Below, one piece after another: positions 1 through 5,990 of a stretch of DNA of 5,990 bases. The notes under the pieces are model-generated. The model searched no databases. It was not told the DNA's origin and saw only the letters and a list, made by a program, of their open reading frames with translations. This stretch comes from an uncultured Chlorobiaceae bacterium (GTDB lineage Bacteria; Bacteroidota; Chlorobiia; Chlorobiales; Chlorobiaceae): the NCBI GenBank assembly GCA_903838095.1, contig CAILXE010000435.1, positions 1 through 5,990 on the forward strand. Direction: 5' to 3'. Each line of letters opens with the position of its first letter. The stretch's first letter is position 1. The position numbers and the translations under genes are program-made.

Positions 1-1
1 A

Positions 2-751
2 TCAGCGATCCGATTTACCGGTTCCAAGAGTGTGAATGATGTAGAATGCGGCCTCGTCAATCATGTAGGTGAAGCGGTCAACCCTGCTGGTAAAAACGTT
101 ATAGGCAATAATCCCGGTAATTCCGCCGAAAATACCGAGCGCGGTATTGAACAAAGCTTCAGAGATGCCAAGTGAGAGCTGCACCGCATCAGGGGCGCCG
201 CTCGTCGCCATTGCCGCAAAGGCACGAATCATGCCAAGCGTTGTTCCCAGAAGACCGACCATTGTGGAAATCGATGCAATAGTGGAAATTGCAACAAGAT
301 TATTCTCCAGCAATGGCATTTCCATAATTGTGGCCTCCTCAACCGCCTTTTCCATCTCGCTGATTTTTTTCTCCCGATCAGTGATATTAAAATCTGAGAG
401 TTTTTTATACCGGTCAAGCACGGCACGAAGAACGGCAGCAAGAGAACTCTGATGGTCATCGCATTTCGCAATAGCCTGATCGATTGATCCGTTGTCAATA
501 TCCTGTTTGAGATTTCGAACAAAATCAGGAATATTACCTTTGCCGGAAGCCTTGTTCAGCGCGATGATACGTTCCACGGTGTAGGCAATCACCATCAGAA
601 TAAGCGCCATAAGAACGGAGACAATCGGGCCCCCCTTCCAGATTGCATGAAAGATAGACTCCGGCGGAGTAGTACCCATCCAAACATAAAAACCCAGAGA
701 AACTGCGTAGGTTACAATGATGAGCAGACCGGTAAAAAAACCCTGTTTCAT
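2..751 (-). CDS. MotA/TolQ/ExbB family proton-channel protein
   Basis: Complete 249-residue inner-membrane protein of the ExbB/TolQ/MotA family. With an ExbD/TolR-like partner, these proteins use the proton gradient to energise outer-membrane transport or envelope upkeep. I see hydrophobic segments at about residues 8-24, 41-59, 151-175 and 199-219. The first is an extra N-terminal helix compared with the three-helix E. coli proteins. The conserved core is GLLGTTLGMI (166-175) and SEALFNTALGIFGG (197-210). T170 and T203 fall where E. coli ExbB has its channel threonines T148 and T181, with identical 33-residue spacing. Residues 72-140 form a charged cytoplasmic region. ATG 751 is the only usable start, because the upstream frame has no start codon before a stop. 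The Shine-Dalgarno is weak. An exbD/tolR-type gene probably follows beyond the left edge. Sequence alone does not separate ExbB from TolQ, so I give no symbol. Confidence 0.9.
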   Translation of the reverse strand: MKQGFFTGLLIIVTYAVSLGFYVWMGTTPPESIFHAIWKGGPIVSVLMALILMVIAYTVERIIALNKASGKGNIPDFVRNLKQDIDNGSIDQAIAKCDDHQSSLAAVLRAVLDRYKKLSDFNITDREKKISEMEKAVEEATIMEMPLLENNLVAISTIASISTMVGLLGTTLGMIRAFAAMATSGAPDAVQLSLGISEALFNTALGIFGGITGIIAYNVFTSRVDRFTYMIDEAAFYIIHTLGTGKSDR

Positions 752-813
752 AGACTCTTGATTGTTTTGACTATCCTGAAGGTAAACGAAGCTTTATGAA
801 CCACGCTGTATTT

Positions 814-822
814 TGCTATACT
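814..822 (+). promoter_or_regulatory. Possible extended -10 promoter element toward dnaG
   Basis: TGCTATACT matches an extended -10 box (TGnTATAAT) with one mismatch in the hexamer. The -35 position has only a poor match (TTTATG, 793-798, 18-bp spacer). If used, transcription would start near 829 and give dnaG a leader of about 215 nt. No better promoter was found nearer to dnaG: a TTGACG at 866-871 has no matching -10. Low confidence. Confidence 0.25.
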
Positions 823-845
823 AAGTACATCGGTTAAAAGTACAA
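818..845 (-). promoter_or_regulatory. Possible promoter for the ExbB/TolQ-like gene
   Basis: Read on the minus strand, TTGTAC (845-840) and TAGTAT (823-818) are separated by 16 bp, an acceptable sigma70-like layout about 67 bp upstream of the ATG at 751. The -10 box shares bases with the plus-strand element at 814-822, so the two could compete. Both boxes are imperfect. Confidence 0.25.
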
Positions 846-1031
846 GCAAAAAGAATATAAGAGACTTGACGATTCTGAAACCCGGAACAATCAGTGACCG
901 AAATTAATTTAAATCTCCGACCCAGGCAACAACAGCGATACTATTGGTCGTTAATTTAGTAAATATGCTTGTTATTTTTTAGCGATAATCTTTGGTAAAA
1001 AGAAAAAAGCACGTGTTCACGCAACAATATC

Positions 1032-1036
1032 AAAGG
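1032..1036 (+). promoter_or_regulatory. Ribosome binding site of dnaG
   Basis: AAAGG lies 8 nt before ATG 1045 and 14 nt before the second in-frame ATG at 1051. The spacing favours 1045, giving the N-terminus MRMIPP. The second ATG would give MIPP, the more usual DnaG beginning, and is served only by a weak GAAG at 1041-1044. Confidence 0.5.
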
Positions 1037-1044
1037 CAAAGAAG

Positions 1045-2946
1045 ATGCGCATGATTCCTCCTGCGATCATCGATGAAGTCAGGCAAGCGGCAGACATTGT
1101 TGATATTGTCTCTGATTATGTAACGCTTCAGCCATCAGGACGCAATTACAAGGCGCTTTCTCCCTTTACTGTCGAAAAAACTCCATCATTTATTGTTTCT
1201 CCCGAAAAGCAGCTCTATAAATGTTTTTCATCCGGCAAGGGCGGCAACGTCTTTTCGTTTGTCATGGAGATGGAAAAAGTCTCGTTTATGGAAGCACTTG
1301 AGCTGGTTGCAAAGCGGGCTGGCATTGATATCAGCCGCTTTACAAAAAAAAAGGAACTTCAATCCGGGCAAGAAGAGAGCCAGACCAGCACCCTTCGCTG
1401 GGCTGCCAGGCTTTATCACGAGACTCTGAATCGCGAGGCTGGAAAAGTCGGGCGTGAATACTTCTCGGCAAAACGAGCCTTGTCAGACAAAATCATGCAG
1501 ACATTCGGCCTCGGATATGCGCCGGACGCATGGGACTATCTGTTCACGGAAGCAAAACGTGGGGGCATTGCGCAGGAGCACCTGCTTGATCTTGGGCTCA
1601 TCACTGCCAATAAACAAAAAACCTCATGCTACGACACTTTTCGCAACCGGGTAATTTTCCCGATTTTTTCTGTGGGTGGGCAGGTCGTCGGTTTTGGGGG
1701 GCGCACGCTGCTGGATGACCCGCAAACGCCGAAATACCTGAATTCCTCCGAGAGCAAGCTCTTTGAAAAATCAAAACTGCTGTACGGACTTCATGTGGCG
1801 AAAAATGAAATCCGGCGGCTGGAAACAGCAATTCTTGTAGAAGGATACATGGATGTCCTGGCCCTTCATCAGGCTGGCATGACCAATTCGGTAGCATCAT
1901 GCGGCACATCACTGACGCGCTATCAGGCAAAAGTGCTGCATCATTATACAAAAAGAGTGTTGTTCATGTATGACGCTGATCGTGCCGGCCAGAAATCAAT
2001 GATGAGCGGCATCGATACGCTTCTTTCAGAGAATGTCACCCCTTATGTTGTGATTCTTCCCGAAGGTGACGACCCGGACAGCTTTGTGAGGCGTGAAGGG
2101 CGAGAGAAATTCCTGCAATTTGCTGAAAAAAACATGCTTTCGTTTCAGGACTTTCAAATCCGTTTTTTCATGGAAGCGGGAGATTTCGCACAGCCTGATC
2201 TCAAATCAAGAGCGATAAGGTCAATGGCGCACACGATTTCCCTCGTCCCCGACCGAATCCGAAGGGAACTTTATCTTCAGGAGTTATCCAAAAAACTTGC
2301 CCTGAGCCTGCCTGCCCTTCAGGAGCTGCTCAACAGGGAAGAGAGTGCGACAGAAAAAAAGAGCGCATCATTCGAAAACCGTCGGCCGGTTCCAAAACCA
2401 CAACAACCCGCCACAAGCCTCTCTGTCCTGGAAAAAACCTTTTTAAAAGCTTTGCTTGAAAGTACCAGTTATGGAAATGCTGTGCTTGAATTTGCCGCAT
2501 CGCATGAAGAGATGCTGGAATTACGGCACAAGGAGGCACAAGAGATTTTCACTCATCTGATACGCCGCTACCACGATATCGCCGACCATCCTGACGAACG
2601 GATTGATATTGCCTCTGAAATAAGCTCTTTCCGCAATCCTGCATCGCGCGACCTTGCATCGGGCCTGCTGATCGATCCGCCGGTGAGTAATAAATGGCTC
2701 GAACAATCCGATGTTCATGCTGAAAATGCAAAACGGTGCCTGGCCATGTTTCTGGACGCGTTCAAAAATCTTATTCTTGAACCCTTAGTGAATCAGAAAA
2801 ATGTTCTGACCGAAAAAATCCGAGTGGAAAACGACACAGAGCGGGAAATTGAGCTTTCAAGGGAAAAAATCATCCTTGATACAAAAATCCGGAAAACCTC
2901 CCAGGAACTCAAAAAAATGATTAAAAGCATTCTTGAAAACAGTTAG
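1045..2946 (+). CDS. dnaG: DNA primase DnaG with degenerate zinc-finger ligands
   Basis: Primase of 633 residues, normal length for the family. It makes the RNA primers for lagging-strand and origin synthesis and works with replicative helicase DnaB. Residues 4-100 are the N-terminal CHC2-type domain. Residues about 120-250 form the core start, with FRNRVIFPI, GGRTL and PKYLNS motifs. The TOPRIM catalytic domain follows, with VEGYMDV (E266), YDADRAG (D310, D312) and EGDDPDSF (D343, D345). These match E. coli E265, D309, D311, D345 and D347 closely. Residues about 430-633 are the poorly conserved helicase-interacting tail. The oddity is in the zinc finger: the usual C-H-C-C ligands are S39, T42, C60 and S63, so only one remains. 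The fold motifs around them (EKTPSF, SPEKQ, SGKGGN) are intact, so this looks like loss of metal binding and not gene decay. The gene stands alone between a divergent and a convergent neighbour. Confidence 0.97.
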   Translation: MRMIPPAIIDEVRQAADIVDIVSDYVTLQPSGRNYKALSPFTVEKTPSFIVSPEKQLYKCFSSGKGGNVFSFVMEMEKVSFMEALELVAKRAGIDISRFTKKKELQSGQEESQTSTLRWAARLYHETLNREAGKVGREYFSAKRALSDKIMQTFGLGYAPDAWDYLFTEAKRGGIAQEHLLDLGLITANKQKTSCYDTFRNRVIFPIFSVGGQVVGFGGRTLLDDPQTPKYLNSSESKLFEKSKLLYGLHVAKNEIRRLETAILVEGYMDVLALHQAGMTNSVASCGTSLTRYQAKVLHHYTKRVLFMYDADRAGQKSMMSGIDTLLSENVTPYVVILPEGDDPDSFVRREGREKFLQFAEKNMLSFQDFQIRFFMEAGDFAQPDLKSRAIRSMAHTISLVPDRIRRELYLQELSKKLALSLPALQELLNREESATEKKSASFENRRPVPKPQQPATSLSVLEKTFLKALLESTSYGNAVLEFAASHEEMLELRHKEAQEIFTHLIRRYHDIADHPDERIDIASEISSFRNPASRDLASGLLIDPPVSNKWLEQSDVHAENAKRCLAMFLDAFKNLILEPLVNQKNVLTEKIRVENDTEREIELSREKIILDTKIRKTSQELKKMIKSILENS

Positions 2947-2970
2947 CCTCCCGAAAAAGGGAGGCTTTAT
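2945..2970 (+). terminator. Hairpin terminator between dnaG and glyA
   Basis: AGCCTCCC (2945-2952) and GGGAGGCT (2959-2966) form a perfect 8-bp GC-rich stem with a GAAAAA loop, followed by TTTATAAAT. The stem begins inside the dnaG stop codon (2944-2946). The run of T is short, so it is a modest intrinsic terminator for dnaG. It lies 20 bp beyond the glyA stop and may also act on the opposing transcript, although no T-run follows it on that strand. Confidence 0.7.
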
Positions 2971-2985
2971 AAATCTGTTGTTCGT

Positions 2986-4302
2986 TTACACCGTGTATCC
3001 TTCAAGAGGGTGACGCAGACAAAGCTCTCTGATTTCCTGCCTGACCGAACGACAGATATCGGCGATATCCGGTTTTGCAGCGGAGATGATCACCCTGTCA
3101 ATCAGCTCAGCGATCGCCTTGCTCTCAGCTTCCTTCATTCCCCTTGTGGTCATGGCTGGAGTGCCGATACGAATTCCGCTGGTAACAAATGGAGACTTGT
3201 CATCAAAAGGAACCATGTTCTTGTTGACCGTAATACCGGCTTCATGCAGAAGATTTTCAGCAACCTTTCCGGTGACGCCCTTGTTGCGCAAGTCGAGCAG
3301 CATAAGATGGTTTCTGGTTCCACCGCTGACAATCTTGTAACCAAGGCCCGTAAACTTTTCAGCCATCGACGCGGCATTTTTGATGACCTGAGCAGCATAT
3401 TCCCTGAACTCAGGCTTCAGCGCTTCGCCAAAAGCAACGGCCTTGCCTGCAATGACATGCATGAGAGGGCCTCCCTGAATACCGGGCATCACCTCTGCAT
3501 CCATAACCTCCGACATCATCTTCAGCCGTGATCCTGTTTTGGTCTTGATGGTAATCCCCATCGGGTTCTCGAAGTCGGAGCCCATCATGATCATGCCACC
3601 CCTCGGCCCACGAAGAGTTTTGTGTGTGGTGGTGGTTACAAAATGACAGTGCGGCATCGGGTCGCCAAGAAGCCCAGCTGCAATCAACCCGGCAGGATGA
3701 GCGATGTCGGCCATCAAAAATGCCCCGACCTTGTCGGCAATCACTCTGAATGCCTTGACATCAAAGCCCTGAGAATAGGCGCTGGCACCGCAGATAATCA
3801 GTTTCGGACGAACCTTCAAGGCAAGCTCCTCAACTTTATTCATGTCAATGCAGCCAGTCTCGGGATCGACACCATAGGAGTGGGCGTCAAACATCTGTCC
3901 TGAAAAATTGACAGAACTTCCATGAGTCAGATGCCCGCCATGGGAGAGATCAAGTCCCATAATGGTGTCGCCGGGTTTTAAAACCGAGAAAAGCACCGCC
4001 ATGTTCGCACTTGAGCCGGAGTGTGGCTGCACATTGACATAGTCGCACCCAAACAGCTTTTTTGCCCTGTCGCGAGCCAGATTTTCAGCCACGTCAACAA
4101 ATTCGCAACCGCCGTAATAGCGCTTGCCGGGGTAGCCCTCGGCATATTTATTGGTCATCACCGACCCGCAGGCCTGCATAACCGCCCGGCTGGTAAAGTT
4201 TTCCGACGCAATAAGCTCAAGCGTTTCAGTCTGCCGGGTCATCTCGTTGGCAATTGCCTCAAAGATCTCTTTATCCTGTCTCTGAAGGATATCAGTATCC
4301 AT
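2986..4302 (-). CDS. glyA: Serine hydroxymethyltransferase GlyA
   Basis: Cytoplasmic PLP enzyme of 438 residues that converts serine plus tetrahydrofolate to glycine plus 5,10-methylene-tetrahydrofolate, the main entry to one-carbon metabolism. Visible motifs: LELIASENF (28-36), [13 protein letters not shown] (53-65, with Y53 and Y63 equivalent to E. coli Y55 and Y65), DIAHPAGL with D199 and H202 for cofactor binding, and [14 protein letters not shown] with the Schiff-base lysine K228. SGIRIGTP carries R378, the substrate carboxylate-binding arginine (E. coli R363). Numbering agrees with E. coli up to K228 and then shifts by about 16 residues, because of an extra stretch near 243-264. I associate this insert with Bacteroidetes/Chlorobi enzymes. 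The start is preceded by AAAAGGA (4319-4313) with a 10-nt spacer. It is the second gene after ribBA, with a 29-bp gap, so probably co-transcribed. All key residues are present. Confidence 0.97.
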   Translation of the reverse strand: MDTDILQRQDKEIFEAIANEMTRQTETLELIASENFTSRAVMQACGSVMTNKYAEGYPGKRYYGGCEFVDVAENLARDRAKKLFGCDYVNVQPHSGSSANMAVLFSVLKPGDTIMGLDLSHGGHLTHGSSVNFSGQMFDAHSYGVDPETGCIDMNKVEELALKVRPKLIICGASAYSQGFDVKAFRVIADKVGAFLMADIAHPAGLIAAGLLGDPMPHCHFVTTTTHKTLRGPRGGMIMMGSDFENPMGITIKTKTGSRLKMMSEVMDAEVMPGIQGGPLMHVIAGKAVAFGEALKPEFREYAAQVIKNAASMAEKFTGLGYKIVSGGTRNHLMLLDLRNKGVTGKVAENLLHEAGITVNKNMVPFDDKSPFVTSGIRIGTPAMTTRGMKEAESKAIAELIDRVIISAAKPDIADICRSVRQEIRELCLRHPLEGYTV

Positions 4303-4331
4303 CGTCTTTCAGTCCTTTTCCTGACGGAAGT

Positions 4332-5591
4332 TTACGTGTTGGGATTTGTTTTTTCAAAATAACGATTTTCAGTTCCGCATGAACAGCCAATCATATGGCC
4401 AAGTTTATCCCGTTTTGTATCGAGATAGGTTTGATTCATAGGGTTTGGGACGATTTCAAGCGAAATCCGTTCAACTATTTCCAAACCGTAGCCCTCAAGA
4501 CCAACCACTTTTTTCGGGTTATTGGTCATCAGCCTCATTTTCCTGACACCGAGGTCCTTGAGAATCTGCGCGCCGATACCATAATCACGCAGATCAGCCT
4601 TAAATCCAAGTTTTTCATTGGCCTCAACCGTGTCAAACCCTTCGTCCTGAAGATTATACGCTTTAAGTTTATTGATAAGCCCAATACCGCGTCCCTCCTG
4701 CATGAGATAAACCAGAACACCGCGCCCCTCTTTTTCAATCATACTGAGCGCTGAAGCGAGCTGGTTGCCGCAATCACAACGCAGGGAGGCAAAGGTGTCG
4801 CCAGTGGCGCATTGAGAATGAACCCTGACCATAACCGGCTCATCAGGATTAATGTCGCCTTTGACAAAGGCAATATGGTTCTGCTGGTCGGTAAACGACT
4901 CGTAGGCAATAAGCCGGAATTCACCATAAGCGGTCGGCAACCTTGATTCGACCGCCCGTTGCACCAGTTTGTTCCGCTTCATCTGATAGGCAACAAGCTC
5001 CTTGATAGTAATCAGCTTTAATCCGAATTTCGCTTTCAGCTTGATCAGTTCCGGCAGCCTTGCCATAGTACCGTCGTCATTCAGAATCTCGCAGAGCAAT
5101 CCGACCGGACTGCAACCGGCAAGACGCGCCAGATCAACCGCAGCTTCCGTATGTCCGACACGCCTGAGCACTCCTCCATCCATAGCCCGAAGAGGAAAAA
5201 TATGACCGGGACGCGAAAAATCGTCCGCCTTCGACAAGGGATCACCAAGCATCTTGATGGTCATGGTACGGTCATAGACGGAAATACCGGTGGTCACTCC
5301 CTCGGCAATGGCGTCAACAGAAACTGTGAAATTAGTTTCATGCTGGGAAGTGTTTCTCTGAACCATCGGATCAAGCTGCAACTCTTTTGCCCGCTCCATA
5401 GTAACAGCGACGCAGAGCAGACCCCGAGCCTCCCTCGTGATAAAATTTATCATGTCATTGGTAACCCGGTCAGCCGCCCCAATAAAGTCGCCCTCATCTT
5501 CACGATCCTCATCATCAATGACTATAACGAGCTTCCCCTGCCGAATATCTTCGAGAGCGGCGTCAATCGTATCAAAAATTTGTTTATGCAT
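4332..5591 (-). CDS. ribBA: Bifunctional riboflavin enzyme RibBA (DHBP synthase / GTP cyclohydrolase II)
   Basis: A 419-residue fusion catalysing the two committed entry steps of riboflavin synthesis. The N-terminal half (about 1-200) is 3,4-dihydroxy-2-butanone 4-phosphate synthase, acting on ribulose 5-phosphate. It shows [10 protein letters not shown] (26-35), RPGHIFPL (127-134) and GHTEAAVDL (146-154). The C-terminal half (about 208-405) is GTP cyclohydrolase II. Its zinc ligands C261, C272 and C274 have the canonical C-x10-C-x-C spacing, followed by EGRGIGL (299-305), Y312, D333 and R335, which match E. coli RibA Y105, D126 and R128 at a constant offset. Both active sites look intact. 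ATG 5591 is the first possible start after an in-frame TAG at 5603-5601. The only Shine-Dalgarno-like sequence, AAAAAGG (5615-5609), is 17 nt away, which is long. It probably heads a ribBA-glyA operon. Confidence 0.97.
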   Translation of the reverse strand: MHKQIFDTIDAALEDIRQGKLVIVIDDEDREDEGDFIGAADRVTNDMINFITREARGLLCVAVTMERAKELQLDPMVQRNTSQHETNFTVSVDAIAEGVTTGISVYDRTMTIKMLGDPLSKADDFSRPGHIFPLRAMDGGVLRRVGHTEAAVDLARLAGCSPVGLLCEILNDDGTMARLPELIKLKAKFGLKLITIKELVAYQMKRNKLVQRAVESRLPTAYGEFRLIAYESFTDQQNHIAFVKGDINPDEPVMVRVHSQCATGDTFASLRCDCGNQLASALSMIEKEGRGVLVYLMQEGRGIGLINKLKAYNLQDEGFDTVEANEKLGFKADLRDYGIGAQILKDLGVRKMRLMTNNPKKVVGLEGYGLEIVERISLEIVPNPMNQTYLDTKRDKLGHMIGCSCGTENRYFEKTNPNT

Positions 5592-5655
5592 ACATGTAAA
5601 CTATTACACCTTTTTGCAAACCGGACAGAACACCAAGAAACGATAATGTAAATAA

Positions 5656-5679
5656 TCCTGCTCCATTTTCTGAGCAGGA
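5656..5679 (-). promoter_or_regulatory. Hairpin in the ribBA leader
   Basis: TCCTGCTC (5656-5663) and GAGCAGGA (5672-5679) form a perfect 8-bp stem with an 8-nt loop. On the plus strand it is followed by an A-run (5679-5684). On the minus strand it is preceded by that run as T and followed by ATTATTTACATT, so it is not a textbook terminator in either direction. It lies 65-88 nt upstream of the ribBA start, where it could sit in the 5' leader and act in attenuation or mRNA stability. That role is inferred. Confidence 0.45.
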
Positions 5680-5712
5680 AAAAAGAAGATCGGGAACGGA
5701 GATCCGGCAACT

Positions 5713-5740
5713 TTGAGAAGGATGTGCATTTTTGTATAAT
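5713..5740 (+). promoter_or_regulatory. Sigma70-type promoter for the carB-like gene
   Basis: TTGAGA (5713-5718), a 16-bp spacer and a perfect TATAAT (5735-5740). The predicted transcription start is near 5747, about 75 nt before the ATG at 5822. This is the best promoter match in the window. Green sulfur bacteria are expected to use sigma70-like promoters, but I have no direct data for this site. Confidence 0.6.
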
Positions 5741-5744
5741 GCAC
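5724..5744. repeat. Inverted repeat overlapping the -10 box (possible operator)
   Basis: GTGCATT (5724-5730) and AATGCAC (5738-5744) are perfect 7-bp inverted arms separated by 7 bp. The dyad spans 21 bp and covers most of the TATAAT at 5735-5740. A protein bound here would block promoter access, so a repressor site is a reasonable reading. As RNA it would lie upstream of the predicted start, which argues against a leader hairpin. The regulator is unknown. Confidence 0.45.
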
Positions 5745-5757
5745 CGGCTTTTATATC

Positions 5758-5766
5758 AGGAGGTGA
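5758..5766 (+). promoter_or_regulatory. Near-perfect Shine-Dalgarno far upstream of the carB-like start
   Basis: AGGAGGTGA would pair over 9 nt with the usual 16S rRNA 3' end. It lies 55 nt before ATG 5822, too far to serve it directly, and no comparable site lies next to that ATG. It stands 4 nt (counted from AGGAGG) before TTG 5768, which opens a short leader ORF. Confidence 0.55.
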
Positions 5767-5767
5767 A

Positions 5768-5806
5768 TTGTTACCTTTAAAACAGCTCTGTCCTGAAGCA
5801 TCTTAA
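5768..5806 (+). CDS. Possible 12-codon leader peptide
   Basis: TTG start, then codons for LPLKQLCPEAS and a TAA at 5804-5806, directly behind the strong Shine-Dalgarno at 5758-5766. It is in the same frame as the downstream carB-like gene and ends 15 nt before that gene's ATG. It could deliver ribosomes to the next start by translational coupling or reinitiation, or act as an attenuator leader. It contains no run of one amino acid that would suggest a sensing mechanism. A start at TTG with this short spacing is uncertain, and the ORF may be chance. Confidence 0.25.
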   Translation: MLPLKQLCPEAS

Positions 5807-5821
5807 AACTATCAAGATTGC

Positions 5822-5990
5822 ATGACCATTCAAACTTCCGACCTGACGCAGGAGGTTATTGATCTTTCCCGGAAATTTCCGAAAGACAAGCTTCTGAAAG
5901 CAAAGCAACACGGGTTTTCCGATTTTCAGCTTGCCAATATTTTCAATACGACAGAACCTTTCATTCGGACACTCAGAATACATTACGGAG
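5822..5990 (+). CDS. carB: Carbamoyl-phosphate synthase large subunit, second-half protein (partial, runs off the right edge)
   Basis: The first 56 residues of an ORF cut by the window end. Residues about 21-56 (KLLKAKQHGFSD, then QLANIF, TTEPFIRTLR) resemble the end of the CarB oligomerisation domain, in E. coli [20 protein letters not shown] and EIRKLRDQY, just before the second ATP-grasp half. CarB uses bicarbonate, two ATP and glutamine-derived ammonia to make carbamoyl phosphate for pyrimidines and arginine. The start is firm: an in-frame TAA lies at 5804-5806 and there is no other start codon after it. The protein therefore begins near E. coli residue 475 and lacks the first ATP-grasp half. 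This implies a split carB, as known in Aquifex and some methanogens, with the first half elsewhere. The ATG has no good Shine-Dalgarno nearby. Only 56 residues are visible, so the identification rests on one domain edge. Confidence 0.72.
   Translation, partial: MTIQTSDLTQEVIDLSRKFPKDKLLKAKQHGFSDFQLANIFNTTEPFIRTLRIHYG

Larger units (their letters stand above)
752..1044. other. Divergent intergenic region between the ExbB/TolQ-like gene and dnaG
   Basis: A 293-bp AT-rich gap between divergently transcribed genes. I find no convincing coding sequence or RNA gene. The dnaG frame is open back to 955 (stop 952-954) and would encode a lysine-rich stretch. It contains no ATG, GTG or TTG before 1045, so I do not extend the gene. 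The region holds weak promoter candidates around 814-845 and two short AT palindromes, AAATTAATTT (901-910) and ATTTAAAT (907-914). Neither palindrome has an assigned role. Confidence 0.7.
5592..5821. other. Divergent intergenic region between ribBA and the carB-like gene
   Basis: A 230-bp gap holding the leader of ribBA (left) and the promoter and leader of the carB-like gene (right). The separate elements are listed individually. I found no good minus-strand promoter for ribBA and no recognisable FMN riboswitch core. Confidence 0.7.

Noticed and set aside
955..1044. Upstream in-frame extension of dnaG (lysine-rich)
   Set aside because: The frame is open, but it has no ATG, GTG or TTG, and DnaG proteins normally begin near the IPP motif found right after ATG 1045.
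1601..1951. Minus-strand open frame inside dnaG (116 codons)
   Set aside because: Antisense to the catalytic TOPRIM region of dnaG; no recognisable product.
3010..3531. A 173-codon plus-strand open frame inside glyA
   Set aside because: It lies wholly antisense to the well-supported glyA, and its predicted protein resembles no family I know. It is a shadow of constrained codons on the other strand.
5151..5651. A 166-codon plus-strand open frame across the start of ribBA
   Set aside because: It overlaps the conserved N-terminal half of RibBA in antisense and runs into the leader without recognisable motifs.
5592..5821. FMN riboswitch upstream of ribBA
   Set aside because: By eye there is no conserved RFN core or multi-stem junction on the minus strand, only one isolated stem-loop.
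5777..5983. A 68-codon minus-strand open frame opposite the carB-like start
   Set aside because: The plus-strand frame matches CarB and has a promoter; this one has neither a family match nor a ribosome binding site.
1..5990. Novel defence, mobile or CRISPR-type system
   Set aside because: All substantial coding space is taken by recognisable housekeeping genes. No repeat-spacer array, transposase, integrase, terminal inverted repeats or tRNA attachment site was seen.

Overview
This is an ordinary chromosomal core-genome segment. It most resembles the Bacteroidota/Chlorobiota lineage, and a green sulfur bacterium (Chlorobium-like) is my best guess. Three things point that way: a DnaG primase whose zinc-finger ligands are mostly replaced, of the 'SPF..EKTPSF...FSSGKGG' form I associate with this lineage; a GlyA carrying the extra loop after the PLP lysine seen in Bacteroidetes-type enzymes; and a CarB that appears to start as a separate second half. 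The assignment comes from recalled family patterns, not from a search. I see no mobile element, CRISPR array, tRNA, rRNA or defence system.

Layout, left to right. (1) 2-751, minus: a complete MotA/TolQ/ExbB proton-channel subunit. (2) 752-1044: a 293-bp divergent intergenic region with weak, overlapping promoter candidates facing both ways. (3) 1045-2946, plus: dnaG, with a hairpin terminator that begins inside its stop codon. (4) 5591-2986, minus: a two-gene unit, ribBA then glyA, 29 bp apart, converging on dnaG. (5) 5592-5821: a 230-bp divergent region with a hairpin in the ribBA leader, a good sigma70-type promoter facing right, an inverted repeat over its -10 box, and a near-perfect Shine-Dalgarno followed by a 12-codon leader ORF. 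(6) 5822 to the window edge, plus: the start of a protein resembling the second half of carbamoyl-phosphate synthase large subunit.

How the genes relate. RibBA makes both precursors of riboflavin from GTP and ribulose 5-phosphate. GlyA makes glycine and 5,10-methylene-tetrahydrofolate. CarB feeds pyrimidine and arginine synthesis. DnaG primes replication. The ExbB/TolQ-like protein should act in the inner membrane with an ExbD/TolR partner, probably encoded just left of the window. These are housekeeping functions, not a single new system. The most interesting material is the zinc-ligand loss in DnaG and the dense regulatory region in front of the carB-like gene.
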